The notes under the pieces: model-generated
The model's database searches: none
Told to the model about the DNA's origin: nothing
Seen by the model: the letters and a program-made list of their open reading frames with translations, nothing else
Made by a program: the position numbers and the translations under genes
Shown here: in pieces, positions 60,421 to 64,000 of the stretch
How the letters are laid out: each line of letters begins with the position of its first letter
How positions within the stretch are numbered: position 1 is the first letter of the stretch
Origin: Chimaeribacter coloradensis
GTDB lineage: Bacteria > Pseudomonadota > Gammaproteobacteria > Enterobacterales > Enterobacteriaceae
Length of the DNA: 64,000 nucleotides
NCBI RefSeq assembly: GCF_002858715.1
Contig: NZ_PJZH01000002.1
Coordinates: forward strand, 62,001 to 126,000
Reading direction: 5' to 3'

Positions 60421-60454
60421 AAAAAAAACCGCCGGTTCTGCCGGCGGTTTTTTT
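60421..60454. terminator. Bidirectional terminator between prs and ychH
   Basis: AACCGCCGG-TTCTG-CCGGCGGTT stem with A-run before and seven T. A second inverted repeat, GTGGCCG and CGGCCAC at 60383-60400, precedes it. Confidence 0.92.
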
Positions 60455-60490
60455 ATGCGTAAGCTGCACAATGATTAATGCGTTTAATGA

Positions 60491-60763
60491 TTAGTGGGGG
60501 TGATGTGACCGGCTGCAGCGTTTGTCAAAATGCTTGACCCACCAGTAACGGTCGCACACCTGTTCGCGGCCGCCGATACGCGCCCCGGCCAGCCACAGCA
60601 GCGCGCCGATGAAGATGCTCATAATGGCACCGTGGGCGAAATATTGTGGCAGATTAAGCTGCGGCATCTGGTTAAGGATAGAGTAGCCGACGCCGCCCAC
60701 CATGGTCAGCAGGCCCAGCCCCATCAGCAGGTTACCCGCCAGCGTTGCATGTTTACGTCTCAT
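60491..60763 (-). CDS. ychH: YchH inner membrane stress protein
   Basis: 90 residues from the ATG at 60763 with GGGAGG upstream. Two helices; NLLMGLGLLTMVGGVGYSI, PQYFAHGAIMSIFIGALLWLAGAR (in part) and CDRYWWVKHFDKRC match E. coli YchH. Linked in E. coli to stress and biofilm phenotypes. Divergent from pth, as in E. coli. Confidence 0.95.
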   Translation of the reverse strand: MRRKHATLAGNLLMGLGLLTMVGGVGYSILNQMPQLNLPQYFAHGAIMSIFIGALLWLAGARIGGREQVCDRYWWVKHFDKRCSRSHHPH

Positions 60764-61037
60764 TTCACACCTCCCTGAAGTCACCCGATCGGTTATCGGA
60801 GCTAATTGATGAAAGTATAGGCAGAGCTTATGACCGGAGTTGCGGAGGGGATCACAGAAGGCGAAGAACTTTTGACAAATCTTTACGGAAATCGCGTTTT
60901 TTAATTAACATTAACAATAATTTATAAAGTTCATTATTCAAGTTTTGAGGTATTTGCCGCTGCCCTGCCCCCGCTTTTGTCATCACGCCCTTCCACAGGT
61001 AAACTAGCCGGCTCTATTTCCTGTTAAGTGAACTCCC
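60764..61037. promoter_or_regulatory. Divergent promoter region of ychH and pth
   Basis: 274 bases, AT-rich at 60880-60950 with TTTTTTAATTAACATTAAC. No gene; no operator recognised. Confidence 0.35.
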
Positions 61038-61622
61038 GTGAGCAGCATAAAACTCATCGTTGGCCTGGCGAACCCAGGTGCCGAGTATGCCCAGACCCGC
61101 CATAACGCCGGGGCCTGGTACGTCGACCTGCTGGCGCGCCAGCACAATGTCTCCCTGAAAGAAGAGAGCAAATTCTTCGGTTACACCGGCCGCCTGACCC
61201 TCGCCGGGCAGGATGTGCGCCTGCTGGTGCCTACTACCTTTATGAACCTGAGCGGCAAAGCGGTGGCCGCGATGGCGACCTTCTACCGCCTCAACCCGGA
61301 TGAGATCCTGGTGGCCCATGATGAGCTCGACATCCCGCCGGGCGTGGCGAAGGTAAAACTGGGCGGCGGCAACGGCGGCCATAACGGCCTGAAGGATATT
61401 CAGAGCAAACTGGGCAATAAACCGAACTTCTACCGCCTGCGCATCGGCATCGGCCATCCGGGTGATAAGAATAAAGTAGTGGGGTTTGTGCTCGGCAAGC
61501 CACCCGCCAGCGAACAGCAGCTGATTGACAGTGCGATTGATGAATCCCTGCGCTGCACCGAGATCCTGATGAAAGAGGGTCTGGAGAGAGCCGTGCAGCG
61601 GCTGCACGGCTTCAAAGCGTAA
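61038..61622 (+). CDS. pth: Peptidyl-tRNA hydrolase
   Basis: 194 residues with a GTG start at 61038. [21 protein letters not shown] carries the catalytic His 22 and Asn 23, [10 protein letters not shown] the Asp, [13 protein letters not shown] the substrate loop. Releases tRNA from stalled peptidyl-tRNA. Followed by a short hairpin and a convergent SulP gene; in E. coli ychF follows directly. Confidence 0.97.
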   Translation: MSSIKLIVGLANPGAEYAQTRHNAGAWYVDLLARQHNVSLKEESKFFGYTGRLTLAGQDVRLLVPTTFMNLSGKAVAAMATFYRLNPDEILVAHDELDIPPGVAKVKLGGGNGGHNGLKDIQSKLGNKPNFYRLRIGIGHPGDKNKVVGFVLGKPPASEQQLIDSAIDESLRCTEILMKEGLERAVQRLHGFKA

Positions 61623-61624
61623 AC

Positions 61625-61652
61625 AGAGCGGGCCGGGTGCCCGCTCTTGCTT
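61625..61652 (+). terminator. Terminator of pth
   Basis: AGAGCGGGC-CGGGT-GCCCGCTCT stem followed by TGCTTTAT, 3 bases after the pth stop. Confidence 0.75.
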
Positions 61653-61654
61653 TA

Positions 61655-63181
61655 TCAGGTGCGGCGGACCTCGCCTGCGCCTGCCTCGCCCGCTTCCGGC
61701 TGGTAATCCTCTTCCGCGACAAAATAGCGTGGGTCATCCAGCTCATGGCTACAGAACGGCCCGGCCTTCGCCAGCAGCCGCACGCAGTCCGGGCTGAGGT
61801 GGCGCAGGCGGATGCGCTTGCCCGCCTCCAGGTAACGGCCGGTGAGTTTGTCGATCGCTTCCACGCCGCTGGCGTCCATCACACGGGTGCCGGCAAAGTC
61901 GAGAACCACCTGATCCGGGTCGTTGGCCGGGTCAAACAGCTCAGCAAAGGAGGCGGCGGAGCCGAAGAACAGCGGCCCCTCAAGCTGGTACACCGCCAGA
62001 TCCCCTTTCTGCTGGCGGCGGCGCACGCTGATGCGCGCATGTTGCCAGGCAAAGACCAGCGCGGAGATAATCACGCCGCTGATCACCGCCATCGCCAGAT
62101 CGGTAAAGATGGTAATCAGCGTCACCACCAGCATCACCAGCACGTCCGCTTTCGGCATCCGGCGCAGGCGGCGCAGCGAGCTCCACTCAAAGGTGTTATA
62201 GCAGACCACCAGCATAATCCCGGCCAGCGCCGCCACCGGCAGCAGGCCGATATAGCCTGACAAACTCACCACGAACAGGATCAGCAGCAGCGCGCCGACA
62301 GTGCCGGAGAGCCGCCCGCGGCCGCCGGAGGTGAAGTTAATGATCGACTGGCCGATCATCGCGCAGCCGGCAAAGCAGCCGAACATGCCGCACAGGGCGT
62401 TGCCTGCCCCCTGGGCGATGCTTTCACGATTACCGTTGCCTTTCTTGTTGCCCATTTCGTCCAGCACGGTCATGGTCAGCAGCGACTCAATCAGCCCCAC
62501 CAGCGCAATCACCACCGCATAAGGCAGCACAATGCGCAGCGTTTCCAGATTCAGCGGCGCGGCCGGCAGGTGGAAGCTCGGCAGCGTGCCGGAGATGTCC
62601 GCCATGTCGCCTACCCGCAGGGTGTGCAGGTTAAAGCCGATGGCCACCGCCGATACCACAATCAGCGCTGCCAGCGAGGAGGGAATCACTTTGGTGAGTT
62701 TCGGGAACAGGCAGACCACCAGGATCGCCAGCAGCACCAGGGCGTACATCATCGGCCCCTGCCCGGCGATCATATGCAGCTGCGCCAGCATAATCACAAT
62801 CGCCAGCCCGTTCACAAAGCCGTGTACCGCCGGCAGCGGCACCAACCGGATAAACTTGCCCAGGCGCAGCACACCGATGGCGATCTGGATAACCCCGGCG
62901 AAAATCGTCGCCCACAGCACGTAATCCATGCCGTGCTCACTGGCGAGGCTCATCAGCACCACCACAATCGACCCGGCCGCGCCGGAGACCATGCCCGGCT
63001 TGCCGCCGAACAGCGCCGTCACCAGCCCGATAATAAAGGCGGTATGCAGGCCGACAATCGGTGACAGCCCCGCCACCAGTGAAAACCCGACCGCTTCCGG
63101 CACCATAGACACCGCCACGACACAGCCGGCCAGCACGTCATTTTTGACGCCGGCCAGCCTGGCGTTATTCATTCCAGACAT
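61655..63181 (-). CDS. SulP-family anion transporter with STAS domain
   Basis: 508 residues from the ATG at 63181, which has GGA eight bases upstream; starts at 63193 and 63172 are also possible. About 11-14 helices: VVAVSMVPEAVGFSLVAGLSP, GSIVVVLMSLASEHG, GLIESLLTMTVLDEMGNKKG, then a STAS domain (about 400-480) with VVLDFAGTRVMDASGVEAIDKL. It is only distantly like DauA at 50-52 kb and resembles the SulP branch that includes bicarbonate and sulfate carriers; substrate unknown. It is inserted between pth and ychF, which are neighbours in E. coli. Confidence 0.88.
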   Translation of the reverse strand: MSGMNNARLAGVKNDVLAGCVVAVSMVPEAVGFSLVAGLSPIVGLHTAFIIGLVTALFGGKPGMVSGAAGSIVVVLMSLASEHGMDYVLWATIFAGVIQIAIGVLRLGKFIRLVPLPAVHGFVNGLAIVIMLAQLHMIAGQGPMMYALVLLAILVVCLFPKLTKVIPSSLAALIVVSAVAIGFNLHTLRVGDMADISGTLPSFHLPAAPLNLETLRIVLPYAVVIALVGLIESLLTMTVLDEMGNKKGNGNRESIAQGAGNALCGMFGCFAGCAMIGQSIINFTSGGRGRLSGTVGALLLILFVVSLSGYIGLLPVAALAGIMLVVCYNTFEWSSLRRLRRMPKADVLVMLVVTLITIFTDLAMAVISGVIISALVFAWQHARISVRRRQQKGDLAVYQLEGPLFFGSAASFAELFDPANDPDQVVLDFAGTRVMDASGVEAIDKLTGRYLEAGKRIRLRHLSPDCVRLLAKAGPFCSHELDDPRYFVAEEDYQPEAGEAGAGEVRRT

Positions 63182-63410
63182 AAGGAATTCCATCTTTTAT
63201 TTTGAACAGCACAACCGCTTCCCTCAGGGGGAATATGAGATCACCGCAGGCACGGTGGAGTGCAGCGCATCAGGCTGCGGAGGAGGGGTAAAGCTCAGGG
63301 TGGACTAGGCAGAAAATACATCCGGCGCGTTTCCTGTCAGTTAAAAAGTGGTAGCAGTATCGGTAAAGCCTGCGTGAAAGGCAAGCCGCAAGGCAACGGC
63401 CAGATGCGGA

Positions 63411-63439
63411 TCGAGATAAACACGCTTTCCGTGTATAAT
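63411..63439 (+). promoter_or_regulatory. Promoter of ychF
   Basis: Consensus -10 TATAAT (63434-63439) with TCGAGA 17 bases upstream as a weak -35. The 5' leader can form CATGCGG...CCGCATG (63464-63487), a 7-base-pair hairpin just before the ribosome site. The rest of 63182-63410 shows no gene. Confidence 0.6.
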
Positions 63440-63514
63440 AAGGGATAAGTGTGCAATTCATTCATGCGGCCCAGATTAACCGCATGATATTTAAGCGATT
63501 AAGGTGAGAAAAAC

Positions 63515-64000
63515 ATGGGATTCAAATGCGGTATCGTCGGCCTGCCGAACGTGGGTAAATCTACGCTGTTCAACGCCCTGACCAAAGCGGGCATTGAGGC
63601 GGCGAACTTTCCGTTCTGCACCATAGAACCCAACACCGGTGTGGTGCCGATGCCGGATCCGCGTCTGGACCAGCTGTGCGAGATCGTCAAGCCTCAGCGT
63701 GTGGTGCCGACCACCATGGAATTCGTCGACATTGCCGGCCTGGTGAAAGGCGCGTCCAAAGGTGAAGGCCTGGGCAACCAGTTCCTGACCAACATCCGTG
63801 AGACCGAGGCGATCGGCCACGTGGTGCGCTGCTTCGAGAATGACAATATCATCCACGTGAACAACAAAGTTGACCCGGCCGATGACATTGACGTGATCAA
63901 CACCGAGCTGGCGCTCTCTGACCTCGACACCTGCGAACGCGCCATTCAGCGTGTGCAGAAGAAAGCCAAAGGCGGCGACAAAGACGCCAAGGCCGAGCTG
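63515..64000 (+). CDS. ychF: Redox-regulated ATPase YchF (N-terminal part)
   Basis: Runs off the window: 162 residues seen of about 363. ATG at 63515 with AAGGTG upstream. Obg-type P-loop GLPNVGKST at residues 9-17, FPFCTIEPN, and switch motif [20 protein letters not shown]. YchF hydrolyses ATP rather than GTP and binds the ribosome; it modulates translation and oxidative stress responses. Confidence 0.97.
   Translation, partial: MGFKCGIVGLPNVGKSTLFNALTKAGIEAANFPFCTIEPNTGVVPMPDPRLDQLCEIVKPQRVVPTTMEFVDIAGLVKGASKGEGLGNQFLTNIRETEAIGHVVRCFENDNIIHVNNKVDPADDIDVINTELALSDLDTCERAIQRVQKKAKGGDKDAKAEL

Overview
The window is a contiguous piece of a GC-rich enterobacterial (Enterobacterales) chromosome. 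Most proteins can be read as close relatives of named Escherichia coli proteins, often with the same length (PykA 480 aa, ArgS 577, MurJ 511, KdsA 284, Prs 315, CmoB 323). Several E. coli neighbourhoods are recognisable but joined in a different order. The 6-phosphogluconolactonase gene beside zwf, the lack of edd next to eda, and a hydroxamate siderophore cluster point to a Yersiniaceae, Pectobacteriaceae or Erwiniaceae type lineage rather than Escherichia. I cannot fix the genus from sequence reading alone. No rRNA genes, CRISPR array, insertion sequence or prophage was seen.

Layout. 1-4 kb: Slp-type lipoprotein, tsaB, yoaA helicase, yoaB. 4-10 kb: central carbon block eda-pgl-zwf, divergent hexR, then pykA, with HexR-like operators at zwf/hexR and pykA. 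10-17 kb: the main accessory locus, a desferrioxamine-type siderophore operon (lysine decarboxylase, N-hydroxylase, fused acyltransferase/NIS synthetase) with a Fur box and a CRP-like site, followed by a terminator and an MdfA-family exporter. 17-22 kb: lpxM, mepM and the zinc uptake genes znuA / znuCB around a Zur box. 22-28 kb: ruvB, ruvA, ruvC, yebC, nudB, aspS and a zinc-ribbon protein. 28-34.7 kb: yecD, yecE, yecN, cmoA, cmoB, cutC, a MalY/PatB-type aminotransferase and yecM. 35-44 kb: argS, murJ, mviM, yceH, rimJ, mdtH, grxB, yceB. 44-48.4 kb: ycdY, a small AT-richer islet of three short genes, ghrA and an unusual POT transporter. 48.8 kb: tRNA-Ser(GGA). 49-52 kb: a membrane GGDEF protein and dauA. 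52-60.5 kb: hemA-prfA-prmC-sirB2-sirB1-kdsA facing away from lolB-ispE-prs. 60.5-64 kb: ychH, pth, a second SulP transporter and the start of ychF, which runs off the window.

How it fits together. Most of the window is core housekeeping: tRNA charging and modification, recombination, release factor and its methylase, heme, isoprenoid, PRPP, lipid A and peptidoglycan export. The metal theme is strong: Fur-linked siderophore synthesis and Zur-linked zinc uptake lie within 10 kb. HexR appears to tie zwf-pgl and pykA into one regulon. The parts least explained by known E. coli gene order are the siderophore locus, the ghrA-ycdY islet with its loss of ycdX, the POT protein lacking the ExxER motif, and two very short membrane-protein genes.
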